Assembly: GCA_035048815.1 (NCBI GenBank)
Contig: JAUCBN010000023.1
Coordinates: 9,927,501-9,991,500 of the forward strand
Reading direction: 5' to 3'
DNA length: 64,000 nt
Source: Abelmoschus esculentus
Taxonomy: Eukaryota; Streptophyta; Magnoliopsida; Malvales; Malvaceae
Made by a program: the position numbers and the translations under genes. This document shows, piece after piece, positions 21,126 through 33,600 of this stretch (position 1 is the stretch's first letter; each line of letters starts with the position of its first letter). Below the pieces are notes generated by a model. The model made no database searches, had not been told where the DNA came from, and saw only the letters and a list, made by a program, of their open reading frames with translations.

Positions 21126-24100
21126 ATGGAGAATGGTTCTGATGCACGAGTTGGAAGTGCCAGCATTTGGAGGAACAATGGAAGAGAACCTTTCTCCATG
21201 TCTTCTCGTGAAGAAGATGATGAAGAAGCTTTGAAATGGGCTGCTATTCAGAAACTCCCCACTTATTTGCGGGTGAGGAGGGGAATACTCACTCGAGAAG
21301 ATGGACAGTCGAGGGAGATCGATATAAAGAACCTCGGGTTCGTCGAGAGAAGGAATCTGCTCGAGAGGCTGGTGAAAGATGCAGAAGAAGATAATGAGAG
21401 GTTCTTGTTGAAGCTTAAGGAACGCATTGATAGGTAGTTCTTTGAATTCTCATTTGTTTCTCTTCTGATTGTTTGATGCAGCTAAATTGTTTGGTTTTAT
21501 GTTTAAATGGGATTGTGAAACTCATCTCATAGAGTTGGACTTGAAATGCCGACGATCGAGGTTCGATTCGAGCATTTAAATGTTGAAGCAGAAGCTTATG
21601 TTGGAAGTAGAGCATTGCCTAGCTTGTTCAACTTCTCTGTAAATATTGTTGAGGTACTCTTTGTTAAATCATAAGCTATGATCTATTTGCCAACTTTATG
21701 CTTACATTCCTGGGATTTTTTTGTTCTTCTGAAGGAATTGTTGAGCGACCTGCATATTCTTCCTAGTAGAAAGAAGCCATTACCAATCCTCAATGATGTC
21801 AGTGGAATTATTAAGCCTAAAAGGTAACAAGATTACTGTTTTCTTCATCAGATTTGCGTCAGAATCTTTTGAAATGTAAGCTCCATTGATTTGTTTGATC
21901 AAACTTGAGCAGAATGACATTGCTTTTGGGGCCCCCAAGCTCAGGCAAGACCACTTTACTATTGGCTTTGGCTGGAAAACTTGGTAGAGATCTGAAGGCA
22001 AGAAACCAAATTCATTCTATTTCCATTTTTTTTTTCAGGGAGTTGATTGGTTTAAAATCTGATAGTAGGATCATGTGAAAATCTCAGTTTTCTGGCAGAG
22101 TAACTTATAATGGACATGGAATGGAAGAATTTGTACCACAACGAACATCAGCTTATATAAGTCAATATGATGTTCACATAGGAGAAATGACGGTTAGAGA
22201 AACGTTAGCCTTTTCGGCAAGATGTCAAGGCGTCGGACCTCGTTACGGTAAAATGATCTTCGACTTTGACAGTCTATCTGTCTCAACGTTTAGATGTTCT
22301 CTTGGTTAATGGTTTATTGCTATTCCGGAACTGGCAGAGATGTTGGCTGAATTATCTCGTAGGGAGAAAGAAGCAAATATCAAGCCTGATCCTGATATTG
22401 ATATCTACATGAAGGTAAGAGTAAGACAACATAGTAGGGAAATCCTATAGATACAAATATTTATAATACTTTTGTGCTGTTAAATTTTGCAGGCAGCAGC
22501 ACTAGAGGGACAAGAGGCCTCTGTTGTTACGGATTATATTCTTAAGGTACAAATTCATATTCAAGCCATAATAAAGGGACAAGGCATAATGTCGAATTTT
22601 TCACCTTCAATTAAGTTTCTGATATTGGAAGTTTGCAGATATTGGGGCTTGAAACATGTGCAGATACCCTGGTAGGAGATGAAATGGTACGAGGTATTTC
22701 CGGTGGAGAGAAAAAGCGAGTCACTACAGGTAAATCTCAAGTACATGAAAGAAAATGTCGATCGATTCCCAGGATTATGGACTAATGAATCATGATTTGA
22801 ATGCATTTTTGCCAAACTAAAATTATACAGGGGAGATGCTGGTTGGACCAGCAAGGGCACTTTTCATGGACGAGATATCTACTGGTTTGGACAGCTCAAC
22901 AACATTCCAAATAGTGAATTCATTGAGACAGTCCATTCACATTCTCAATGGAACAGCTCTCTTATCTCTGCTACAGCCAGCTCCGGAGACATATGAACTG
23001 TTTGATGATGTAATTCTTCTTTCAGATGGACAGATTGTATATCAAGGTCCCAGGGAGAACGTACTCGACTTCTTCGAATTCATGGGATTCAAGTGCCCCG
23101 AAAGAAAAGGAGTTGCTGACTTCTTACAAGAAGTAATTCTAATGCTAACCACTATATGTGTTTACATATTACTATTGAACACTCAGATACCGTTTGAATA
23201 TAGATGTACTTGCTTGGGGTGTAACAGGTAACATCAAGGAAAGATCAAGAGCAGTATTGGGCACGTGTAGATGAGCCTTACAGTTTTATCTCGGTCAAGG
23301 AATTTGTCGAAGCATTTCAGTCTTTCCACATTGGCCAAAAGCTAGGGGATGATCTTGCAATTCCATTCGACAAGTCCAAAAGCCATCCAGATGCTCTTTC
23401 AAAAGACGAGTACGGCGTTTCCAAGAAGGAGTTGTTCAAGGCTTGTGTATCCAGGGAACTTCTTCTAATGAAGCGGAACCTATTCGTTTATTCTTTTAAA
23501 ATGTTTCAAGTGAGCAAAGGAAAACATTACCAAACTTGACATTTTTAAAAATATGCTTCCAGCATTTTAGGTCCAAACTGATTGTTCTCTTGTTGATGAA
23601 ACTTTCAGCTTGTTTTCATCGGGTTCGTTACAGTGACCGTTTTTCTACGGACAGAGATGCATCGAGATACAATAAGAGATGGTGGGATTTTTATGGGAGC
23701 TTTGTTCTTCATTCTAATTTCAATGATGTTCAATGGATTTGCAGAGCTTGCGATGACTATCTTGAAACTTCCAGTCTTCTACAAGCAAAGGGACCTTCTC
23801 TTCTATCCTTCATGGGCATATTCTTTACCAGCATGGATTCTTAAGGTTCCAATCAGCATCTTAGATGCTACTGTATGGATTTTGATGAGTTATTATCTCA
23901 TAGGCTTTGACCCAAGTGTTGGCAGGTGAGAAACTATCTACACTTTTATATATATATATGTTAAGATCTATATTTTGTGTTTCATTATCTAATAAAGCTC
24001 TCATTGGCAGTTTTTTCAAGCAATATTTATTGCTCCTATGTGTTAGCCAGATGGCATCATCACTATTCAGATTAATGGGAGGATTAGGGAGAAATATGAT

Positions 24101-27100
24101 TGTAGCAAATACTGTTGGTGCATTTGCCATGCTTACAATTCTTGTTATGGGAGGATTCATCTTAACCCGAGGTGAACCGAATATAAATATTTAAAGGACT
24201 AACTATCATTGTTGTTATCTTTGTTTTCTGAATGGTGTATATTGAGTTTTCATTCTGCTCCTTCAGATTCTGTCAAGAAATGGTGGATATGGGGTTACTG
24301 GATTTCACCATTGATGTATGGACAGAATGCCATAGCTGTGAATGAATTTCTAGGGAAGAGTTGGATGCATGTAAGCCAACAATTTCATGAATACTGAAAA
24401 AAAAAGATGCAAATTCGAAACTTGGTTAATTTTGGTCATTTGTATATACTGAAAATAGGAAATATTTGTATTGTAGATTCCTCCCAACTCTACCGAACCC
24501 TTGGGAGTTTTGATCTTAAAGTCTCGTGGAATTTTCCCTGAAGCACGTTGGTACTGGATTGGAGTAGGGGCCTTGATTGGATATTGTTTGCTATTCAATT
24601 TCCTTTCCACATTGGCATTGAAGTATCTTAACCGTAAGTTTATACCATTAGATTTGTCAGTTTTAGAATACAATGCGTATTTTCTGATGCATTAATATGA
24701 TTCAGCATTTGGTAAGCCTCAAGCTGTAATAAGCGAAGAAACTCTAGCTGAGAAAATTGCTAGCAAGACAGGAGAGAATGTTGAGCTATCATCAAGAGGT
24801 GATTCAAAAGTTTCTAGTTGATTATTTTCCAGATGCTATTTTGTATTACTCATGCTATAACATGATCAATGCAAAATAATGCAGAGAGTGGGAACGAAAG
24901 CCAAAAGAGTTCATCGTTTAGATCACTTTCTGCAAAAGATGAGAGTGCCAGTGATGCTGATCACAAAAGGAAGAGAGGCATGGTTCTTCCTTTTGAACCC
25001 TTGTCTATGAGCTTTGATGAAATCAGATATGCTGTAGATATGCCACAGGTATTTCGAAACTGGTAACGAGGAAACATAGGCTAATTAGAGTTGCTAAACT
25101 TCATTTTGACAATGCTTGTAGGAGATGAAAGCTCAAGGTATTGCTGAGGATCGGTTGGAACTTTTGAAGGGAGTTAGTGGTTCTTTCAGGCCTGGAGTCC
25201 TAACAGCTCTTATGGGCATCAGTGGTGCTGGCAAGACCACTCTAATGGATGTGTTGGCTGGAAGAAAAACAAGTGGTTATGTTGAGGGAACCATCAAGAT
25301 TTCAGGGTATCCAAAGAAACAAGAAACGTTTGCTCGCATATCCGGATATTGTGAACAAACAGACATCCATTCCCCACATATTACTGTCTATGAGTCCTTG
25401 CTTTTCTCTGCATGGCTTAGACTTCCCCCAGAGGTCAATCCTGAAACCAGGGGGGTATGTTCATAAGTACTTGTGCTACATATTGTCAAAATACTAAGGC
25501 TGGTTTCCAGAGGCATGCAACCGATGTTTGTTCTAAATGAAACTTGATGTGTTACAGATGTTCATTGAGGAAGTCATGGAGCTTGTGGAGCTAACTTCAT
25601 TAAGGGAAGCACTAGTAGGGTTACCCGGGGTGAATGGTCTTTCAACGGAGCAACGGAAGAGGCTAACAATTGCAGTTGAACTTGTTGCCAACCCATCCAT
25701 AATATTCATGGATGAGCCTACCTCTGGTCTTGATGCCAGGGCGGCAGCTATTGTGATGAGAACGGTGAGGAACACTGTCGATACAGGACGAACTGTAGTG
25801 TGTACCATCCACCAACCAAGCATCGATATATTTGACGCATTTGATGAGGTGAGAGAGTCATTTCCAAGTTTTGTCTGTCATTTATATCTTTTAGATTCTT
25901 GAAACTGATACAATCACATAACCAACAAAAAACAGCTACTTTTGTTGAAAAGAGGAGGTGAAGAAATATATATGGGTCCATTAGGCCGCCATTCAAGCCA
26001 TCTGATAAAGTATTTTGAGGTTAGTCTTGTGAACGCGTAATATTTATGGATTTTTCTTTTATACCTTCCCTGAGATCTTTCTTCTTGAAGGAAATAAACG
26101 GAATCCCGAAGATAAAGGATGGTTATAATCCAGCAACTTGGATGTTAGAAGTTACTTCAGCATCACAAGAACAAGCCCTTGGTGTCAACTTCGTTGACAT
26201 ATACAAGAACTCGGAGCTATACAGGTACGATCACCTAAAAGTCTCGTGAATTCATGGTTTACGATTAAAGCACAAATTTTCTTTTATACAACCACTGACA
26301 CTAAAACATAACGGTACAGGAGAAACAAGGCATTGGTGAAGGAACTAAGCAGCCCTGCTCTTGGTTCCAAGGATTTACATTTCCAAACTAGATATTCACA
26401 ATCTTTGCTTACTCAATGTATGTCTTGCCTATGGAAGCAGTATTGGTCTTACTATCGAAACCCTCCATACAATGCGGTTCGACTTTCATTCACAACTTTT
26501 ATTGGTGTGATGTTTGGGACCATATTCTGGGATATAGGCTCCAAAAGGTATATAACTATTTAATGCAAACACTGCAATGACAAGCAAAGTAAAAATGTTT
26601 GAATCTCTGAATCAATCTACTTGATAATGCAGAACAAGGGAACAAGATGTTTTCAATTCAATGGGTTCCATGTATGCAGCTGTTCTCTTTATAGGGTTCC
26701 AAAACTGTGCATCAGTTCAGCCAGTTGTGGCAGTTGAAAGAACAGTTTTCTATAGAGAAAGAGCAGCTGGGATGTATTCGGCACTACCGTACGCATTTGG
26801 ACAGGTAATATTGACTCTGCTTAGATTCAACACTAATATAGGCCTTGGAAACAAGTTGATGCTTACCAATAACTTTGCAGGTTGTAATCGAGCTGCCATA
26901 CGTATTAATTCAAACTTTCATATATGGAGTTATAGTGTATGCCATGATCGGATTCGAATGGACAGCAGCCAAGTTCTTTTGGTATCTCTTCTTCATGTAT
27001 TTCACCTTTTTATACTTCACTTTCTATGGGATGATGACCGTTGCTGTTACTCCAAACCACAACATTGCTGCCATAGTTTCTTCGGCCTTCTTCGCAATCT

Positions 27101-27477
27101 GGAATCTTTTCTCCGGCTTCATCATTCCCCGAACGGTAAGCATTAGACACCCTTTTTCATACTTTGTCAATACAGATAATGACTATGAGAACTCATGATC
27201 CGATCGGTTGATGGGACAGCGGATTCCTATATGGTGGAGATGGTACTATTGGGCATGCCCCATATCTTGGACCTTGTATGGACTGATAGCTGTACAGTAT
27301 GGAGACATCAAGGAGAAATTTGATTCTGGAGAAACAGTGGAAGACTTTGTAAGAAACTATTTCGATTTTAGAACTGAATTTCTCGGAATCGTGGCGACGG
27401 TGGTGGTCGGGATATGCGTGCTGTTCGGCTTCATCTTTGCCTTCTCAATCAAGGCGTTTAACTTCCAGAAAAGATGA
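21126..27477 (+). CDS. PDR: Pleiotropic drug resistance (PDR/ABCG full-size) ABC transporter, 24 exons
   Basis: ATP-driven exporter of the plant PDR family, normally in the plasma membrane. Exons: 21126-21433, 21533-21653, 21735-21823, 21913-21997, 22088-22247, 22338-22414, 22493-22546, 22639-22729, 22831-23132, 23228-23509, 23609-23925, 24011-24171, 24267-24370, 24477-24633, 24706-24798, 24885-25048, 25122-25454, 25558-25848, 25936-26019, 26091-26224, 26320-26547, 26633-26804, 26881-27135, 27220-27477. Phases join throughout: 4320 nt, 1439 aa, the usual length. Order NBD1-TMD1-NBD2-TMD2: Walker A GPPSSGKTT (179-187), signature ISGGE (318-322), Walker B ALFMDE; second Walker A GISGAGKTT (887-895), signature LSTEQ (994-998), Walker B IIFMDE. 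TMD1 holds MFNGFAELAM; the C-terminus ends in a hydrophobic helix and FNFQKR. Intron 4 has a GC donor. Substrate unknown; closest by memory to the NtPDR1/AtABCG40 group. The start is the first ATG in frame with the conserved N-terminus. Confidence 0.95.
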
Positions 27478-29383
27478 CAAGTCCTAGCCATTCACCACCA
27501 CCACCATCACCCTCAGGTTCTTTGTTCAGGTTTTTGTATACCCATTTACAATTGCATGTAAAGTATGATGATAAAAGAAATCGTATAATACGTTGTATAA
27601 CTTGGGTTAAAATAAAACAAAAATTAAAATTTGGGGACCTGCTAAGTATTTATCCCAATATCTTTATATTTCTAATAAAAAATAGTTAAGTTTTCTCTAA
27701 TCTGTGTCAGACTTGAAAAAGGCGAGAATATTAATCTTATATTAGAAAAAAAAAATATTGAGATTTATAAATAATATTGTAACACAATCTATATTAGACA
27801 TGCTTTTTAATAAGATATAATAGTCTTATGATAAATGATATCAAAATGGCTTTTCGATTGTTTAATTTTATGTCGAACATTCATAAATAAAATAAAATCT
27901 TTTAAAAAAATATATCTGTGACAAATAATCCATCACCAATGTAATTGAAATATATTTACATATACAATATGTTTTATTAAAAAAACAATTTTATATTTAA
28001 AAAATTATGTCAAAAAATTCAATAAATCTGATAGATACGTTGAAATATGTTAATATCAATCTATCTATTATCAAAATAAAAAAAAAAGTTGATGATTTTA
28101 CTATTTTGGTACAAATTCCAAATAAATTGTTAAACATGATTGTTGGTTTACTAACATTTTGGTCCTCAAACAAATTCTCAAACTTTACTATTGATAAAAT
28201 TCTTCAAATAGAAATTAAAGGGATACGGATCGTAAATATTTTAATTTAGAGTTTAAAATTTAAAAAAATTAAATTATAGTGTTTAAAATTTATAATTAGT
28301 ATTTAGAATTTAAAGTATAAAAAGATTTAAGATTTAAAGTTATAAATTTTAAATTAAAATTTATAATATAAATTGTACCCTTTAAATTAATAAAAGAATA
28401 TTTAATAATGGAGTTTCCAATAATTACTAGGTGTTGCCCTGTCAATGCCATCTCATTCCTCGACGAATCCAAATCTTTCTTATTTTCGGCCTAAATTCGT
28501 TAATTTTAAAATAATTACCTAAAAATCATTTACTCTTTAATTATATATAAAAAATGGTGATTTTAGAAAAACAAAATAAAATAGACGGATTTAATTGATA
28601 GAGACTATAGATGACATGATAAACAAGATTTATCTAAAATATTTTCGCAAGTACAATCTCATAATTCACCACTAATTTTTAAATCTTTAAAATGAGAAAT
28701 TATTAGATAGATTTTGTTTACTATATCATCTATGTATATCATCTATGGTTTATCGAATGAGATTCATCTATTTTAAAGTAATTTTTAAATAACTACCTAT
28801 TCTTTAATGACATGCAGGAAAAGGATAAAATTCATCTTTAAAAAAATATTTTTTTTATTTAATAGGACCATAAATAATATGGTAAACATAATTATCCAAC
28901 TAAATTCATTTCAAAATCTATTTACATTATGATAATTATTCCATGCACAACAATGAAAATAAATTTTTTTATAAATGCTTCAGTTTTAAAATTTAAGGGT
29001 TTTGTTTAAAATTTAATGTTTAGGAATTTAAATGTAGGAGTTTTAAATTTAGGTGATATGGTTAAATTGTAAGATTTATAGATTAAAACTTAAATCACTA
29101 ACTATATTATCATAAAGTCTACTCTTCAAACTCTAAATTTTAATCTCAAATTTTAAACCTTACGATAAAATCCTCAAACTTTAAATTGAATCTATAAACT
29201 TAAAATTAAAACACTTATAAAAATTTTTATTTCCGCAACGATGCATGATATTTCTGTAACATCCTCGGTTCCGGGTAAAACATTTGGGCTTTAAACCCAC
29301 CCCAAACTCTAAATTGGGTCTCTAAACTTTAAAATTAAAACGCTTATAAAAATTTCTATTTCTACAACGATTCATGATATTTC
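27478..29383. other. AT-rich intergenic DNA with a 129 bp duplication at its end
   Basis: The first few hundred bases hold a CACCACCACCATCACC tract and AATAAA-like words (27613, 27673) likely to belong to the transporter 3' UTR. 28580-28800 has imperfect inverted repeats (ATAGATGACATGATAAACAAGAT and its counterpart near 28720), possibly a decayed MITE. At the right edge a 129 bp segment is tandemly repeated (29180-29307 and 29307-29436), covering both flank and the first part of the neighbouring LTR. Confidence 0.5.
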
Positions 29384-29879
29384 TGTAACATCCTCGGTTC
29401 CGGATGAAATATTTAGGTTTCAAACCCAACCCAAACCCAAAATTTTCAAACCATTTCCAAGTCTATAACAAAGCCCATTAGCCAAATCCATTAAGTCCAA
29501 TAATAAAACATGAGTTCAGAGTTCAAATGTACTTAGCAGCTCCAAATTTAAAAATAATAACTTTCGATCAAATATAAATTGGTTTATAAAAGTTACACAA
29601 CTAAAATATATCCTAAAATACATGATCCATCTATCTAAGTAGTGTACTTCTTCACAAGATTAATGCTAAAACTTACTGAAAATGGTACTTCACAAACTAA
29701 TTTTCACCTAGTATCCTCTGCACGGTAAACAAAAAATTATGAACGTTGAGCAATTAAAAACTCAGTGGGTATACTTCCACTCAACCATGATTTGGGTAAT
29801 TCATAATTAAATGCATGCAACAGATATGATGAAAAAGAAAGATCCACGCTACAATATCTGTCTAAACAAATGTACCATA

Positions 29880-30135
29880 TATGAGTGTATCCGGAGTCAC
29901 TAAGCCTCGGACCTCACACACTCATACTTTGGCTGTGTCTGGAGTCACTGAGCACCAAACCTCACACCCTTACATACCTTGAGTGTGTCCGGAGTCACTA
30001 AGCATCGAACCTCACATACTCTTATACTTTGGGTGTGTCTGGAGTCATTGAGCACCAAACCTCACACCCTTATATACCTTGAGTGTATCCGGAGTCACTA
30101 AGCATCGGATCTCGCATTCTTACATAAAAGTGATC
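29880..30135 (-). repeat. GGAGTCACTAAGC tandem array in the minus-strand LTR
   Basis: Five units of about 57 bp (GAGTGTATCCGGAGTCACTA, then AGCATCGAACCTCACA and TACTTTG or TACCTTG). Alternate units differ between GAGTCACTAAGC and GAGTCACTGAGC, hinting at a two-unit repeat of about 115 bp. It occupies the same place relative to the palindrome cluster as the GGGCGGCC array of the 2390-4537 LTR. Confidence 0.8.
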
Positions 30136-30383
30136 CAGAATCACACAACATCAGAAGTCACTCTTGGGTATCCGAATCCCGTTTCAACAATATCATAATC
30201 ATCAACCATTTGCACAAGTATTCAATACAAGTTCACATATCAAAATTAAGACATTTTAAGGCATTATTATGTTCACATTTATCTACTTAGTTCATATGCA
30301 TAGTAAAATTTATCATTTCTCGATTACAATTTTCTTTTAGCCCTAAAGGGAACCACCAAGGCTATTAACCAAGCCTATATATG

Positions 30384-30722
30384 ATATCGATATGCCCCTA
30401 ATTGGTATCGATACTATTCTATCGATTATCGATACCCAAAACTCATTGAATAAATTAATTATTTTTTCTTATGATCGTACCGATATATCTATATGGCATA
30501 CCAGAATCCAGTACCGGTACGAGGACCACCCGTACTGATACTCAATATATATAGAATAGTAGTACCGATACGCGTCTGCATACCGATACTCAAAAATGGC
30601 TCTGAAATTGTTCCAATTGCAGGGGTATTGATACACAAGGAGTCGTACCGGTACGTCGTCCTTGAAACCTTCATTTTTTCTCTCATTGATACCAATACGA
30701 GTATTTCTCGTACCAGTACTTG
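30384..30722. repeat. Cluster of TATCGATA and GTACCGGTAC palindromes in the minus-strand LTR
   Basis: Contains GATATCGATATG, GGTATCGATAC, TTATCGATACC, two GTACCGGTAC cores (30515 and 30647 regions) and several half sites (GTACCGATAC, GTACTGATAC, GTACCAGTAC). The overlapping short ORFs on both strands here are a by-product of self-complementary sequence. Confidence 0.8.
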
Positions 30723-31556
30723 AACCTAATATTTTAGGTCTGAAACTCGAAAACACATCTTTCTCTATCTAAAAGTCATCCTAAGCCTCCTAAAATTCAC
30801 CCACAAGATATCTAAGGCTCAACCACCGCATTATGATCAATTTCAACAAACCAAATGCTCAAATTTGAATTTTATCATTAACACCCTTAAGCTACCAAAC
30901 CAAGCTCTAACATGCATAATCCTAGCTACAACACTTTTATCATGAATTTCATAAACACACAAGAGTTAGAAGTATACTAACCTTATCTTAGAACAACAAG
31001 AGTAGCCCTTAAAACCTACTCGAACCTTCTTCTTGTCTTACTCTTTGGAGGACTCTTTCACTTCTTTCACTACATAGAAGATGACAAAACGTGTTACAAG
31101 ATTACTGAGGATAAAAGGAATTATCAAGACAATCCTCAAATTTCAATTTCGTACTCAACCTAAAACCTGCTATAAACCTTTTCCTTTTTCAACCTTGATG
31201 ATTCTTACCTTCTTAGATAGACCCTTTGATGCTGGTAAAATAACTCTTGACTAACAAAACGTGATACCCGCAGCTTAACCTTCAAAATTTATACTTTGAT
31301 GGTGATTTTTTAAGAGAAAAAAAAGACTAGAATAAGCAGAAAAAAGACATGACAAGAATGATCTCATTCTCTACTTTAAACTAGAGAAATTAACTCTTTT
31401 TTTCATTTAAACTTTTACCTAAATACCCTTATCCTACCCTCCAAACCTAAGTCCAAACCACTACTTCTAAGCCCAACAAACCTCTCAAAACTTAAATACG
31501 AGTCTCATTGATTCGGGTTAATCCAACTTCCGAATTCTAAAATCTAAATCGTTACG

Positions 31557-32232
31557 ATTTTTCTTTACATAAAACTCAAAAAAATTACAAGAACTAAATC
31601 TAATATTTCATTACATAAGGCCGATAAAAAGAAAGTTTCACCATCAATAAACTAAAATCTTAAATAAAATGCACGTTGAAAATATTTACATGTTTTCGTC
31701 TGTGGGGACGGAGTAGTACATTTACAAAGATCTTATATTAGAAGAATAAATATTTTATAGAAGTTAACGTATTATTAAAATTTAAAAGTTTTTTTTAAAT
31801 ATTATCTTTAATAATTAAACAAAATATTTATAAGGCAAAAAAAAAATTAATAAACCATCAATTAAGTAAGGATTATTTTTGCATGATCAATAATAAAATT
31901 ATAATTAAAAATGATGAGCGAACCATCAATCGAGTAAGTATACTAAAATTCTATCAAAATAAAAGATAAAATAAACTATAAAAAATAAAAAAAATTAAAA
32001 CTGTTATTATATTATATTATATTATGCTACCATTTTGATTTTGGTTAAGTTTTAACAGAAAATTAACCGTCAAGGATAAAAATATAATTAAAACGTTACG
32101 TTAGTAATGTATTTTTAAAAGAAAATTAATTTAATGACTAAAATAAAAATATAATAATACCAGGGGTGATAATGTTGTAGTTTACCCAATAAAAATATTA
32201 TTTTAAAAATAATAAGAAAAAAATTATATAAT
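31557..32232. other. AT-rich intergenic DNA, no gene seen
   Basis: Very AT-rich sequence with homopolymer runs and a TATATTATATTATATTA tract near 32010. No gene, RNA or clear element end recognised. Confidence 0.5.
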
Positions 32233-33600
32233 AGATAATTACATTCATCTGACCCGATTTCATTATTTATCTCTCTCCGATTCTGTGATATTATTATTTC
32301 AATCAAACAAAAAATGAGTAGAGGAAGATGACATGAACAACAAAGAATGAATAATTTGAATAGGTTCGACTCTTTTAATTATTTTTATTTTATAATATTT
32401 ATTGTTTAATAAATATATAATGGTCCGTTTTTTTATCATTATAAGTGAATTGGTGTAGTGATAAGAGTAAGGGTATAACATCCCTGATAATTAGAGGGAA
32501 ATAAAAATAGTAAATAGTAAATAAATTAAATTAAAAATAAAATTAATCATTTAATCGGGATGATAATATGTGTCATCATTTGATTGAACGATTAATTTAA
32601 TTTAATTTAATTAAAATTAGAACAAAATTAATATAATAAATAATAAAAATTAAATATTTAATTTTATAAATTTTTGTTAATTATTACATCACCTTTATAT
32701 CACCCTTCCGTTAATATTTTAACGGTGATAGTCAATATAAATTGATTTAATAAATTTAGTGATTTGATTAATGAATTCAATAATTTAATAACTAAAATAA
32801 ATATGTTCAATTAATTAAGTAATCATTGAAATAATTTACCCTGCATTCATAAACCCGACCCGACTTGTTTACTTCATTATTTATCTCTCCGACTCCGTGA
32901 TATTATTATTTCAATCAAAACAAAAAATAATTTGAGTGGAGAAAGATGACATGAACAACGAAAAATGAATAATTTGAATAGGTTCGACTCGTTTTTTAAT
33001 TATTTTTATTTTTCTTAATATTTATTGTTTAATAACATATATATAATGGTACATTTTTTATTACTAAAAGTGAGTTGGTGTAGTAATAAGAGTAAAGGTA
33101 TAACATCCCTTAATAATCAGAGGGAAATAAAAATATTAAATATTAAATAAATTAAATTAAAAATAATATTAATCATCTAATAGGGATGATGACATGTGTC
33201 ATCATTAGATTAAGTGGTTAATTTTATTTAATTTAATTAAAATTAGGATAAAATTAATATAATAAATAAATAATAAATATTAAATATATAATTTTATAAA
33301 CTTTTATTAATTATTATATCACCTTTGTATTACTCTTTCGAACGATAATAATCAAAATAGGTTGATTTAATAGATTTAATAAATTAATTAATAAATTTGA
33401 AAATTTAATAATTAAAATAAATATTTTTAATTATTTATGTAATCATTCAAATAATTTACCTGCGTTCATAAACCCGACCCGACTTGTCTACTTATCTCTC
33501 TCGGATTCCGTGATATACCGATATTATTAATTTATTATTTCTTTCAAAACAACACAGAAGGAATAATTTGAGTAGGAAGAACATGGCAGGAACAACTATG
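32233..33600. repeat. Tandem duplication (period about 610 bp) carrying the leader of the VHA-c'' gene
   Basis: Two complete units (about 32233-32830 and 32831-33450) and the start of a third (33451-33600) share the word series CATAAACCCGACCCGACTTG, TTATCTCTCTCCGATTCCGT, GATATTATTATTTC and GAGTAGGAAGA. The third unit runs into the real start codon at 33583. Units 1 and 2 reach just beyond the equivalent of that ATG (ATGACATGAACAAC against ATGGCAGGAACAAC), then diverge into about 500 bp of AT-rich sequence that they also share. Anchors sit 606, 612, 613 and 619 bp apart. So the core promoter and 5' UTR are present three times, once attached to coding sequence. Confidence 0.85.

Larger units (their letters stand above)
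29384..31556 (-). mobile_element. Decayed solo LTR, minus strand, about 2.17 kb
   Basis: Left end TGTAACATCC and right end CGTTACG (mutated from GTTACA) are flanked by ATTTC and ATTTT, a near-perfect 5 bp duplication. On the minus strand it has CCCACTGAG...GCTCAACGTTC...CCGTGCAG (about 29700-29770), which parallels ATCCACTGAGC...GCTCAGCGTTCG...CGTGCGTAGG in the 2390-4537 LTR. Length and order of parts also match that LTR. No internal gag or pol, so a solo LTR or a truncated element. More diverged than the others. Confidence 0.7.
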
